Below are positions 39,009-47,343 of a stretch of DNA of 64,000 nt, piece after piece. The notes beneath the pieces were generated by a model. That model did not search any database. It saw only the letters and a program-made list of their open reading frames with translations, and was not told the DNA's origin. Numbering within the stretch: position 1 is the first letter of the stretch; the number at the start of each line of letters is the position of its first letter. The translations under genes and the position numbers were made by a program. Source of the DNA: Agromyces sp. SYSU T00194 (GTDB lineage Bacteria > Actinomycetota > Actinomycetes > Actinomycetales > Microbacteriaceae); NCBI RefSeq assembly GCF_040496035.1, contig NZ_JBEPJZ010000001.1:1116001-1180000 (forward strand), written 5' to 3'.

Positions 39009-39174
39009 GCGCTTCGCTGATAACGAAGAGGTCCGAGGTTCAAGTCCTCGTAGCCCCACTCCACAATTGCACACCGGGTGCCGCGCTCACCCGCCGCCGG
39101 GGGGTCTTGGCTCAGTTGGTAGAGCGCCTGCTCTGCAAGCAGGATGTCAGGAGCTCGATTCTCCTAGGCTCCAC
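39009..39174 (+). repeat. direct repeat copy 2 with truncated tRNA-Ile
   Basis: This 166-base second copy holds the last 50 nt of tRNA-Ile (39009-39058, anticodon arm to 3' end, no acceptor 5' strand or D arm) plus a tRNA-Ala copy. Sequence left of 39009 bears no resemblance to the tRNA-Ile 5' part, so the break is sharp at the D-stem/anticodon-stem junction. Confidence 0.93.
39101..39173 (+). pseudogene. degenerate tRNA-Ala (TGC) copy
   Basis: This 73-nt copy of the tRNA-Ala at 38063 has four transitions: C5 to T (now a G-T pair), A9 to G, T33 to C (the near-invariant U-turn base before the anticodon) and T54 to C (first base of the T loop TTC). The fold is preserved, but loss of U33 and T54 suggests it is not a normal elongator tRNA. 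Confidence 0.7.
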
Positions 39175-39242
39175 TCAAGTGTCGCACCGGAACGCGTGAT
39201 ATCCGGTGTTCCAGATCGCATCCTGGTAGGTCAGTGGATCGC

Positions 39243-40133
39243 TCAGTTCCCGTACCGGGAGCGGCGGTAGCCGAGGTCTTCACCGTCGAGCTCGTTGAGG
39301 GATTCGTACGCGCTCGCGATGCGCGCGACGTTGCGCTGGCCGGCCTGGCCGCAGCGGCGAAGCACCGCGTCGGAGAGCAACGCCGAGAAGGCCATCGCCG
39401 AAGCGTAGGAGTCGAAGGCGCCGGGTGCGTCGATCGGCAGGTCGATCCAGATATCCGCGTGCACCGCGTGGCGGCGTGCGGTGGCATCGGCGATCAGGAT
39501 GATCGTGCCTCCCGTCGAGGCAAGGTGACGCATCAGGTCGTCGAACTGCGACAGACGCCGACGGAAGCCGATGACGACGACTACGTCCCCGTTGTCGATC
39601 TGGGCGAGCTCCTCACCCATCGACTGACCTTGCTGCGGCACGAGCAGCACGCCGGTGCGGGCCTGCATCAATGACTCGCGCAGGTGCATCGCGATGGGGA
39701 AGCTGTTGCGAAAGCCCATCACGATCACAGTGCCGGCCGCGACGATCGCGTCAGCCACGCTGTCGACGGTCCCGTCAGCGCCCGCGCGGAAGGCCGCATG
39801 CAGGTTGTCCATCTCGCGACGCAGCTTGTCGGCGCCATCGTCGTCGAGGGCGCTCGCGGGGGAGATCGGGATGCCCTCGCGTCGCAGGGTCCGCACGTGC
39901 GCCTTCACCGCCGCGAAGTCCTCGAACCCCACTGAGTTGAACAGGCGGCTGACAGTGGCGGTCGACGTCGCGCTCAGTCGCGCGAGCTCGGCGACGCTGT
40001 AGGTGCCCACCTCGCCGAGGTGCTCGAGCACGACGTCGGCGGCGCGCTGGGCGCGGGGCGGGAGGTCCTTGTAGATACGGTCGAGCCGAGCGTAGATCGG
40101 CTCGTTCGGCCGAAACTCCAACGGGTCGGTCAT
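39243..40133 (-). CDS. MurR/RpiR-family transcriptional regulator
   Basis: The 296-residue regulator has an N-terminal RpiR helix-turn-helix (VGTYSVAELARLSATSTATV then SRLFNSVGFEDFAAVKAHVR) and a C-terminal SIS sugar-phosphate-sensing domain (VIVMGFRNSFPIAMHLRESL, DVVVVIGFRRRLSQF, IILIADATARRHA). ATG 40133 has an AGAGGAT ribosome site 6-7 bases upstream; ATG 40169 is an alternative adding 12 residues. It is last in the ABC-importer operon and probably controls it, with a phosphorylated sugar as effector (inferred). Confidence 0.9.
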   Translation of the reverse strand: MTDPLEFRPNEPIYARLDRIYKDLPPRAQRAADVVLEHLGEVGTYSVAELARLSATSTATVSRLFNSVGFEDFAAVKAHVRTLRREGIPISPASALDDDGADKLRREMDNLHAAFRAGADGTVDSVADAIVAAGTVIVMGFRNSFPIAMHLRESLMQARTGVLLVPQQGQSMGEELAQIDNGDVVVVIGFRRRLSQFDDLMRHLASTGGTIILIADATARRHAVHADIWIDLPIDAPGAFDSYASAMAFSALLSDAVLRRCGQAGQRNVARIASAYESLNELDGEDLGYRRSRYGN

Positions 40134-40178
40134 CGGATCCTCTCGCGGCGCCGCAGAGTCGACGCTCATGGCACGAAT

Positions 40179-41192
40179 TCAGTCCCACCCTAATGCAGCC
40201 GTCACCGCGTCGATTCGCGCCGGAAGGTCGCCCAGGAGCGTCGCAGGAGTCGGCTCGGACTGCCCGGCGGCGGTGCCCAACCAGGTTGCGATCTCGTTGA
40301 GCGGTGCGTCTGGATGGGCCGTCATCCAGCCGGCCTGCCGGAACGGCATCGTCAGCTCGGCGCGGTGGATCTCGCCCCACCACATCGCCGTCGGATCGGT
40401 CGACGCGACCGCCGCGACGACGGCGGTCCAGTCGACATCGCCGCCGCCGATCGGCACGAGCGCGCGGCCAAGACCGTCGCCCCATGCGACCAGGCGTGCG
40501 TCGTCTACATGCACCTGGCCGATGAGACCGGCGAGGCGGGATGCGGCGGTCACCGGGTGCTCCATGCGCACGATCGAGTTGGTCGGGTCGAAGGCGACGC
40601 CCGTCACGTCGGACCCGACGGACTCGACGAGCCGTGCCGCCTCGAACGTGGTCAGCTCCTGATGGGTCTTGATGAGCACGCGGGCACCGAGCTCGCGCAG
40701 AGCAGGAGCGAGCCGTGTGAGCAGCGCTCCCACGGCGGCGAGCTGATCGGTCCATGGCGTCGGGGAGGCGAAGCGGTCCTCCTCGCGACCGACGACGACC
40801 ATCGGGGTATGGCAGCCGAGCGAGACCGACGCTGCGACAAGTGCGAAGAACCCTCGGTCGAGGTCGCCACGCCCCGCAGTGAATGCCTCAGGCGACCGGT
40901 CGGGGCGAAAGGGGTTGAGTGAGCCGACGCCGACCCCGAGCCGCAGCCCGAGCGCAGCGGCCCGATCAGCGAACGCGGCGAGCGCGCCCGGATCGAGGGC
41001 AGGGTCGACCTCCAGGGGCGAGTTCAGGTGCGCTCCCCCGAGGCCGAGCTCTGCTGCACGGTCGATGCCGTCATCGACCGAGTCGCTGAGCTCTTTGACG
41101 AAGACGCCCCGCTGGTCGCGGGGGACTCCCGAGAACGAGCGCATCACGTTCGGAGTCTTCCGGGTCTCGACCGGAGTGTCACGCGGGCACAT
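40179..41192 (-). CDS. TIM-barrel sugar isomerase/epimerase homologue, altered metal site
   Basis: The 337-residue AP-endonuclease-2-like TIM barrel is paralogous to the gene immediately upstream: compare THQELTTFEAARLVESVGSD here with THEEITTFEVLRLIEATGDD there. The expected metal-binding Glu of the central strand (LET in the paralogue) is Lys175 here (VLIKTHQE). The Asp (VAFDPTNS) and His (GQVHVDD) positions are kept. It may therefore bind metal poorly or act differently. It overlaps the paralogue by 14 bases, indicating coupling. The substrate is unknown. Confidence 0.8.
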   Translation of the reverse strand: MCPRDTPVETRKTPNVMRSFSGVPRDQRGVFVKELSDSVDDGIDRAAELGLGGAHLNSPLEVDPALDPGALAAFADRAAALGLRLGVGVGSLNPFRPDRSPEAFTAGRGDLDRGFFALVAASVSLGCHTPMVVVGREEDRFASPTPWTDQLAAVGALLTRLAPALRELGARVLIKTHQELTTFEAARLVESVGSDVTGVAFDPTNSIVRMEHPVTAASRLAGLIGQVHVDDARLVAWGDGLGRALVPIGGGDVDWTAVVAAVASTDPTAMWWGEIHRAELTMPFRQAGWMTAHPDAPLNEIATWLGTAAGQSEPTPATLLGDLPARIDAVTAALGWD

Positions 41193-42282
41193 GCTCGGAC
41201 CGCTCTATTCCAACGCGCTCGAAAGCGTCCTCGATGTGGGCGGTCGCGGTGCGGATCCACTGCACCGACTCGTCGTACTCGAACGGGCGAGCACGGCGCT
41301 CGCGCCAGCCTTCGATCTCGCCCGAGGCGATGCGCTCGGTGTAGTCGCGAACGAGTGCGATGTACTCGGCGTACTCGTCGCGCGTGAGGTCGGGGTGGCC
41401 GGCCAGCCAGTCGGCGTCGAACAGCTGGATCAGGTGCGGCTCAACAGTGCCGGCCGCGAGACCGTACAGCCTCTGCGCTTCGGAACGCGGCTGATCGTTC
41501 TCGAACGTGATGTTCAGGTCGGGTCGGTGCGGCTTCAGCAGTGCGAGGATCGCGTTGTAGTCGATGAGCCCCTCACCGCAGGCACGTGATTCGTGGAGTG
41601 CACCGCCGTGCACCAGCTCGACGTAGGCGTCCTTGAAGTGTGTCTGCCGCACGAATGGCGCAATGCGCTCCGCGGCGCGAACCGGGTGCTCGCCACGCAT
41701 CAGCACGTTCGCCGTGTCGAAGACGACGCCGACGACGTCGTCGCCCGTAGCCTCGATCAGACGCAGCACCTCGAACGTCGTGATCTCCTCGTGCGTTTCG
41801 AGGTTGAGGTGCACGCCGTGATCCCGGGCGATCGGACCGAGCTTCGCCAAGAACTTGCGCGTGGCCTCGAGCTGATCGACCCACGACGCGTCTGTCCGGA
41901 ACCGGTCGGTCGCGAACCGCCCCGGGTAGGGCTTCGCGTTGGCGGTCGAGATCCAGAGTTCAGTCACGTCGATCGACGCGGCGGCCTCGATCATGCGGCG
42001 GAATCCGAGCACGATGTCGCCGTCACCGAGTCGACGCAGCTCGGGTGCTTCCGGGGTCGCGTAGGGGTTCACCTTCCCGAGCCCCGCCTCGAGGTAGAGA
42101 CCGAGTTCGTCGGCGTGCGTCCGCACTTCGCTGAGCACGCCCGGGTCGAGGTTGGGCGTCGTGTCGAGGATGGTGCGGAAGAACACGCCGTCCATGCCGA
42201 GCTCGACCGCATGGTCGAGGGTGCGCAGGGGGCCGTACTCCGCCGCGCGGGGGATCTTGCGGCCGTCGATGCCGATTCTCAT
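41179..42282 (-). CDS. sugar phosphate isomerase/epimerase
   Basis: The 367-residue xylose-isomerase-like TIM barrel starts MRIGIDGRKIPRAAEYGPLR with GGAGGG ten bases upstream of ATG 42282. Metal-ligand candidates are intact: Glu in LNLETHEE, Asp in VVFDTANVLM, His in RQTHFKDA and Glu in LNITFENDQ. Members interconvert ketoses or inositol derivatives; the exact reaction cannot be told. It lies in the ABC-importer operon, 66 bases after the M24 gene. Confidence 0.85.
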   Translation of the reverse strand: MRIGIDGRKIPRAAEYGPLRTLDHAVELGMDGVFFRTILDTTPNLDPGVLSEVRTHADELGLYLEAGLGKVNPYATPEAPELRRLGDGDIVLGFRRMIEAAASIDVTELWISTANAKPYPGRFATDRFRTDASWVDQLEATRKFLAKLGPIARDHGVHLNLETHEEITTFEVLRLIEATGDDVVGVVFDTANVLMRGEHPVRAAERIAPFVRQTHFKDAYVELVHGGALHESRACGEGLIDYNAILALLKPHRPDLNITFENDQPRSEAQRLYGLAAGTVEPHLIQLFDADWLAGHPDLTRDEYAEYIALVRDYTERIASGEIEGWRERRARPFEYDESVQWIRTATAHIEDAFERVGIERSEHVPA

Positions 42283-42348
42283 AGTGGTTCCCTCCATCGG
42301 GACTAGCGGGATGCTTGGTGTGGTGTTGTCGGTGAGCCAGTCGGCCGT

Positions 42349-43581
42349 TCAGGGGAGGCGCAGAATTCCGCGAGGGGTCGTCGACAGCCAGCGGGCACCG
42401 TCGTCGGTCACCAGGGCGACGTCACCCGCGCACACGTGCCCGAGTACCGGATGGGTGAAGTTCGGGTGGATCTCGAATACCTGGCCCGGTACCATCACGG
42501 GCGCCGCGCCGTCGTTCGCCCGGTCGCGTTCCGCGTCGGTGAACGGAGCCGACCAGGGCTCGCTATAGCTCGCGCCCATCGCGTGATGTGACTGGAAACG
42601 GAATGGATCGTCGAGCCGCGCGATCGGCGTCAGGCGGTCTATGCCGGCTTCGAGCACGTCACCGATGGCGGTGATCCGGGTACCCGGTTTCATGGCGGCG
42701 AGCGCCGCATCTTGAAGCGCGACCAGCTCGTCGCCCATCGCGACCAGCTCGGGATCGGGCTCGCCGAACACGCCGATGCGCAGTACCTGGCCGAAGACCT
42801 GATCGGCCATCACGGTCGCGCCCATCTGCACGCGTGCGGTGCGCGGCACCTCATCCAGAAGCTCGAAGAGGTCGAAGTAGGTCTCGGCGGGGCGGTCGCC
42901 GATCGCGAGCCAGACGCTCGCACTGTCGGCGCCAAGCCGACGGCCGAGGTGCTCGGCCTCGACCATGAGCTCGGGCCCGCTCATGCCAGTCGCGCCGGCA
43001 ATCGACATGAGGTGGGCCACGATTGCGTCGGCGATGCGCGTGGCCTTCGCATGCGCGTCGGGGTCGATCGCGAACCGCTGGGCGCGCAGCTCGACCACAG
43101 GCGACTCGTCGTCGATCACGTCGAATCCCTCGAGTGCGGCAGTGAATGCGGCGGAGCGCGCCACGGTCAGGTCGGCGCGGCCCATCACCGTCACACGTGA
43201 GCCCGTGGGCAGCACACCGAGCTCGGAGCGCAGCGCTCCGAACGGTTCGACCGCCTTGTGCACTCGAATCAGATCACCCAACCGAGTGCGGAACGCGCGG
43301 GAACGGTTGCGGTCGGCCGACACGACGACCGGCGTGCCCTCGACGGGCAGTACGAGGAATGCGTCGGAGTTGGCCGGCATCCAGCCGAGCAGGTACCGCA
43401 GGATGCTTCCCGACTCGCCCGTGCCGGTCGCGGCGACGACGAGGGCGACCGAGCCGGTCGCGGCGATCGCCGAGCGGATCGCGTCGAGGCGCTCCGGGAT
43501 GCGTCCGAGGGCCACCGGGGGTGGAAGCTGCGGTCCGAGTTGGGGCTGCGGCTCGGTCGACTGGGGGATGAGGATGGACAT
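42349..43581 (-). CDS. M24-family (pita-bread) hydrolase without canonical metal ligands
   Basis: The 410-residue protein has a creatinase-type N-terminal domain (residues about 25-160) and an M24 catalytic domain (about 170-405, TRIADAIVAHLMSIAGATGM). The five usual metal ligands are not found: the first two Asp positions read Gln (VQMGATVMADQVFGQVLRIG), the Glu positions read IHPN and CAGDV, while the central His remains (SHHAMGASYSEPW). Creatinase is the known metal-free member of this fold, so a creatinase or ectoine-hydrolase-like C-N hydrolase is plausible. AAGGAG precedes ATG 43581. Confidence 0.75.
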   Translation of the reverse strand: MSILIPQSTEPQPQLGPQLPPPVALGRIPERLDAIRSAIAATGSVALVVAATGTGESGSILRYLLGWMPANSDAFLVLPVEGTPVVVSADRNRSRAFRTRLGDLIRVHKAVEPFGALRSELGVLPTGSRVTVMGRADLTVARSAAFTAALEGFDVIDDESPVVELRAQRFAIDPDAHAKATRIADAIVAHLMSIAGATGMSGPELMVEAEHLGRRLGADSASVWLAIGDRPAETYFDLFELLDEVPRTARVQMGATVMADQVFGQVLRIGVFGEPDPELVAMGDELVALQDAALAAMKPGTRITAIGDVLEAGIDRLTPIARLDDPFRFQSHHAMGASYSEPWSAPFTDAERDRANDGAAPVMVPGQVFEIHPNFTHPVLGHVCAGDVALVTDDGARWLSTTPRGILRLP

Positions 43582-43653
43582 CGGGGGCTCCTTCTTGTTC
43601 TGGTCAGGACTCGGTGCGCCGCGTCGCGGCCACACGACGGACGAGAGAATCGG

Positions 43654-44559
43654 CTACTTGTTGCCGCTCATGACGAGGCCGCGCACGTAGTAGCGCTGCA
43701 GCACGATCGCGAGCACGACCAGCGGCACGGTGACCGAGGTCGCAGCGGCGAACATCTCACCGGTCATCGGGTTGTTGGGCACGGACTGGAACATCGCGGC
43801 CGCGACTTGCGCCGTCTGCATTGCCGGATCCTGGATGACGAGCAGGGGCCAGATGTAGGCATTCCAGGCCCAGATGAACTGCACGAGCACGACTGTGACG
43901 AACGCCGGCCCGACGTTCGGCACCGCGACGCGCAGGAAGGAGGTGAGGTGCCCCGCACCGTCGAGCTTCGCTGCCTCGAACATCTCGTCGGGCAGCTCGG
44001 CGAACGCCTGCCGCATGAGGAACACCGCGAACGGGCTGAACATGAACGGCAGGAACACGCCGATCCAGGTGTTGCCGAGCCCGAGCGCGATCGTGAGCCG
44101 GTACTCGGGAAGCAGGATCGCCTCCATCGGCACGAAGGCGGCGGCCAGCACCAGCAGGAACAGCACGTTGCGGCCCGGGAAGCGCAGGCGCGCGAACCCG
44201 TAGCCGGCGATCGTCGCGGCGAGGATCGCACCGACGACCTGCATCACCGCGATCGCGAGCGAGTTGAGCAGATTGCGTCCGAAACCGTATGTGCCGAACA
44301 GGCTGATGAAGTTCTCAACCGTCGGGTTCGCCGGAACGAAGGTGCGCCAGGTCAGCGGCACGGTCTCGGTGATGATGTCCATCGTCGACTTGAGCGACGC
44401 GAGCACCATCCAGGCCAGCGGCACCGCGAAGACGAGACCCACGAGCACGAGCGCGATGCTGCGGGCCACGACCGCACGCGGGATGCGGTGCCGTGGTCGC
44501 CGGAGCGTGGTCGCGACGGCGGGCGAGGCCGTGGCGGTGGCTGGGTTCGAGGTTGTCAT
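43654..44559 (-). CDS. carbohydrate ABC transporter permease (MalG-type)
   Basis: The 301-residue inner-membrane permease has six membrane segments and the EAA loop FEAAKLDGAGHLTSFLRVAVP. The N-terminus is Thr/Ala/Arg-rich cytoplasmic sequence, followed by SIALVLVGLVFAVPLAWMVL. It is the second permease of a CUT1 sugar importer; its ATG overlaps the preceding permease stop (ATGA). No ATPase gene is in the operon, so a shared MsiK-like ATPase encoded elsewhere is likely. Confidence 0.92.
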   Translation of the reverse strand: MTTSNPATATASPAVATTLRRPRHRIPRAVVARSIALVLVGLVFAVPLAWMVLASLKSTMDIITETVPLTWRTFVPANPTVENFISLFGTYGFGRNLLNSLAIAVMQVVGAILAATIAGYGFARLRFPGRNVLFLLVLAAAFVPMEAILLPEYRLTIALGLGNTWIGVFLPFMFSPFAVFLMRQAFAELPDEMFEAAKLDGAGHLTSFLRVAVPNVGPAFVTVVLVQFIWAWNAYIWPLLVIQDPAMQTAQVAAAMFQSVPNNPMTGEMFAAATSVTVPLVVLAIVLQRYYVRGLVMSGNK

Positions 44560-45512
44560 CGCTGCTCCTTGAGTACGACACCTTGCAGCAAAGTCACCGC
44601 GGCCAGCAGCACCATCATGCAGACGGTCGCCGCGGAGCCCACCCCGTAGTCGAGGTAGCGAAATCCTTGGTCGTAGGCGTAGTAGATGAGGTTGGTGGAG
44701 GAGGCATTCGGGCCACCCGAGGTCATCAGCAGGATCGGTGTGAAGATGCGCGTGGCCCCGATCGTGACCATGAAGACGGCGACGATCGTGCTGCGGCTGA
44801 GCAACGGCAGCGTGACATGTACGAACTGCTGCCAAGCGTTCGCCCCGTCGAGCGAGGAGGCGCCGTAGAGGTCTTCGTCGAGTGACTGGAGACCGGCGAG
44901 GAAGATGAGCGTCGGCAGGCCGACGTCCTTCCAGATCGACATGATCATGATCGACGGGATCGCGAACTGCTCGCTCGTGAGCCATGGTACGCCGTCGAAA
45001 CCGATCGCTTCGATGAGCGAGTTGGCGAGGCCGGTGTCACGGTTGTAGATGGTGAACCAGAGCAGCGCCATCACCGATTCGGCGGCGGCGAGTGCGGCGA
45101 TCACTGCGGAACGGGCGAAGCGGGTGCCCGGCACGACCCGGTGCATCAGCAGTGCGATACCGAGCGCAGCGGCGACCTCGACCACGGTGATGCCGACCCC
45201 GTAGATCAGCGTGTTACCGAGAGCCCGCCAGAACACCGGGTCGGCGAACAGGCGGTCGAAGTTGTCGCCGCCGACGAAGCCGATGCTGCGGTGGGTCATC
45301 GGGTTGAACGCCTGCACGCTCTCGGTCATCGCCCACACCAGCGGGCTCAGCTGGAAGACCGCGAGCCCCAGCACGACGGGGGCGACCATAGCAAGTCCGA
45401 CGAGGTGCTCCCGGTCGCGGCGCCGCGAGCGACGCGGCGGCCGCGGGGCCCCGGCCCCCGGGTCGGGGAGCTCGCGCTCCCCGACCCGGCTGATCTCGTC
45501 GATGATCGTCAC
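44556..45512 (-). CDS. carbohydrate ABC transporter permease (MalF-type)
   Basis: The 318-residue permease has an Arg-rich N-terminus (APRPPRRSRRRDREHL) then VGLAMVAPVVLGLAVFQLSP, six membrane segments, and an EAA-like loop LYGASSLDGANAWQQFVHVTLP. The GTG start at 45512 overlaps the binding-protein stop (GTGA); the stop overlaps the MalG-type gene. This order (binding protein, MalF-type, MalG-type) is standard for CUT1 importers. Confidence 0.92.
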   Translation of the reverse strand: MTIIDEISRVGERELPDPGAGAPRPPRRSRRRDREHLVGLAMVAPVVLGLAVFQLSPLVWAMTESVQAFNPMTHRSIGFVGGDNFDRLFADPVFWRALGNTLIYGVGITVVEVAAALGIALLMHRVVPGTRFARSAVIAALAAAESVMALLWFTIYNRDTGLANSLIEAIGFDGVPWLTSEQFAIPSIMIMSIWKDVGLPTLIFLAGLQSLDEDLYGASSLDGANAWQQFVHVTLPLLSRSTIVAVFMVTIGATRIFTPILLMTSGGPNASSTNLIYYAYDQGFRYLDYGVGSAATVCMMVLLAAVTLLQGVVLKEQR

Positions 45513-46948
45513 TGCGCGTACCGGCTGAGCGCGTTGTCGATCGAGACGGCGGCCGCATCCAGGGCCGTCTGCGGATCGGCGCCGAGCCCGATGTCCCGCA
45601 CCGTGGTGTTCATCTGGTTGAAGTACTCGAACCACCCAGGGGTCTGCGGTGCACCGACGGTGGCCGCGGCCATGTTCTGCACCATCTGGTAGCGCTCGGT
45701 GCCCGTGGTCTCGGCCGGAAGACCCGCGATCACCGACTGCTGAGCGGGCAGTGAGCCCCACGCGGTGTGCCAGGCGACCTTGGTGTCGGTGCTGGTGAGC
45801 GCTCCAAGTAGTGCGGCGGCCTCCGCCGGGTGCTCACTCGTCGACGAGACGATGAAGCTGTCGGAGGCGTTCGACGACACCACCGACTCGTCGCGCGGCA
45901 GCGGCGTGAGGCCCCAGTCGAATTCGTCGGTGCCGGCGAAGATGCCGCCGACGTCGACCGCCGCGGTCTGCGCCTTGAACATGTCGGGCACGTAGTCGAC
46001 CGGCGACCAGTTGTTCGTGAACAGCGACTGGTAGCTCGTCATGCCCTCGACCGCGAGCGGATTGTTGATGTAGCCGTCGACCGAGAGGCCGTCATCGCTC
46101 ACGCCCACGAACGAGCGGTACTCATCGGAATCGGGATCGGCGTCGGGGCTGCCCTGCATGCGGATCCAGGTGCTCTCGAGCTGGGCGTAGTTGGAGCCGG
46201 GACCGCCGTTGCCGAAGCCCGAAGGAGCGAGCGGGTAGAGGTCGCCATTGCCGGACGAGTCCATCCAGGCCCGCAGTTGCGCGAACGCGTCGAACCACTG
46301 GTCGACCGTCCAGCCGGCCTCCGGGTCGGTCGACTGCGGGGGCAGCGGTACGCCGGCCTCTTCGAACATGTCGATGTTGTAGGCGAGCAGCTGCAGCTGG
46401 TGCTCCCACGGCAGCGCGTACGCGACGCCATCGAGGGTGACGCTGTCGATGATCGACGGCGTGAAGTCGGCCAGGAAGTCGTCGGTGAAGTACTCGCCGA
46501 CTGGAGCGGCGATGTCGCCGTAGAGGTAGGACGAGACGAAGTCGCTGCGGCCCATCACGATGTCGGGAACGTTTCCCGAGGCGACGTAGGTCTGCAGGTT
46601 CGTCGACAGGTCACCGTACGGCACGAGCTGCTGCGAGACGGTGATGTTCGGGTAGGCGGCCTCGAACTCGGCGACGGTTTCATCGAAGACGGCGTTCGAG
46701 GCATCGTCCCACGACTGGCGCATGATCGTGATCGTCATGTCGTCGCCGCTCGGTTCGACGCCGGTGTAGCCGCCCAGGTCCATGGCGTAGTTGCCTGGGC
46801 CGGGCCCGATCTCGATGTCGCCTCCGCCGCCGGTCGCGTTACCGGCGCATGCGCTGAGGCCGAGCGCGACGACGATCGCCGAGGCAGCGAGTGCGGCCCG
46901 TGGGGCGTCGCGGCGCCCGGATGTGAGTCGGTCGGTGCTGTGGAGCAT
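45509..46948 (-). CDS. ABC transporter substrate-binding lipoprotein
   Basis: The 479-residue family 1 extracellular solute-binding protein has a signal peptide and lipobox (SAIVVALGLSACAG, Cys anchor at about 34). The mature part contains TITIMRQSWDDASNAVFDET, YVASGNVPDIVMGRSDF, YALPWEHQLQLLAYNIDMF and aromatic residues suited to sugar stacking. It captures a sugar or glycoconjugate outside the cell for the two permeases downstream. It is first in the operon; a 38-bp palindrome lies 125 bases upstream. Confidence 0.92.
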   Translation of the reverse strand: MLHSTDRLTSGRRDAPRAALAASAIVVALGLSACAGNATGGGGDIEIGPGPGNYAMDLGGYTGVEPSGDDMTITIMRQSWDDASNAVFDETVAEFEAAYPNITVSQQLVPYGDLSTNLQTYVASGNVPDIVMGRSDFVSSYLYGDIAAPVGEYFTDDFLADFTPSIIDSVTLDGVAYALPWEHQLQLLAYNIDMFEEAGVPLPPQSTDPEAGWTVDQWFDAFAQLRAWMDSSGNGDLYPLAPSGFGNGGPGSNYAQLESTWIRMQGSPDADPDSDEYRSFVGVSDDGLSVDGYINNPLAVEGMTSYQSLFTNNWSPVDYVPDMFKAQTAAVDVGGIFAGTDEFDWGLTPLPRDESVVSSNASDSFIVSSTSEHPAEAAALLGALTSTDTKVAWHTAWGSLPAQQSVIAGLPAETTGTERYQMVQNMAAATVGAPQTPGWFEYFNQMNTTVRDIGLGADPQTALDAAAVSIDNALSRYAQ

Positions 46949-47343
46949 GGTGCTTCCAATCTCGTCGCAACGGGGCGACGGGCTGTCGGGATGGGGGTGG
47001 AGCCAGCAAAGAACGGACGAGTGGAGCAGGCAGCGGAGCCGTGGACGGTGCCGATGGTCGGACTGTTCCAGCGGTTCGCCTCATGAACGAACTCGTTCAT
47101 GAGGCGAACCTACGAACGATTTGTTTCGTTTGCGTTGCGGGTGCGTCACCAGCTCGCAAAACACTCGCCGCCGCCCTTCTCGACCCGCCCTGGGATTTGT
47201 AGCGTTGCGCGCGTGCCCTCACTCAGCTGTTTCCACGCGTACCTCGCCTGCGGGATGACCGTCGACCCGATCACCCTGCTCGACGGTCCCGGGTGGTGTT
47301 CGCCTCGCCCGGATCGCATCGCGAACGCTGCCGGGGTTGCGGC
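46949..47343. other. divergent regulatory region
   Basis: This 395-base gap between the importer operon and the amidohydrolase holds the palindrome at 47073-47110. Just right of it is an AT-richer patch with ACGAACGATTTGTTTCGT (47112-47129), a weaker partial inverted repeat. Promoters for both directions must be here; I could not place -35/-10 pairs with confidence. Confidence 0.5.
47073..47110. promoter_or_regulatory. 38-bp palindromic operator candidate
   Basis: The two 18-bp arms match perfectly: GGTTCGCCTCATGAACGA and its reverse complement, separated by AC. It lies between divergently transcribed units, 125 bases upstream of the binding-protein gene. The core TGAACGA-AC-TCGTTCA has the look of a repressor site. 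It also could form a long hairpin if transcribed. Confidence 0.75.
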
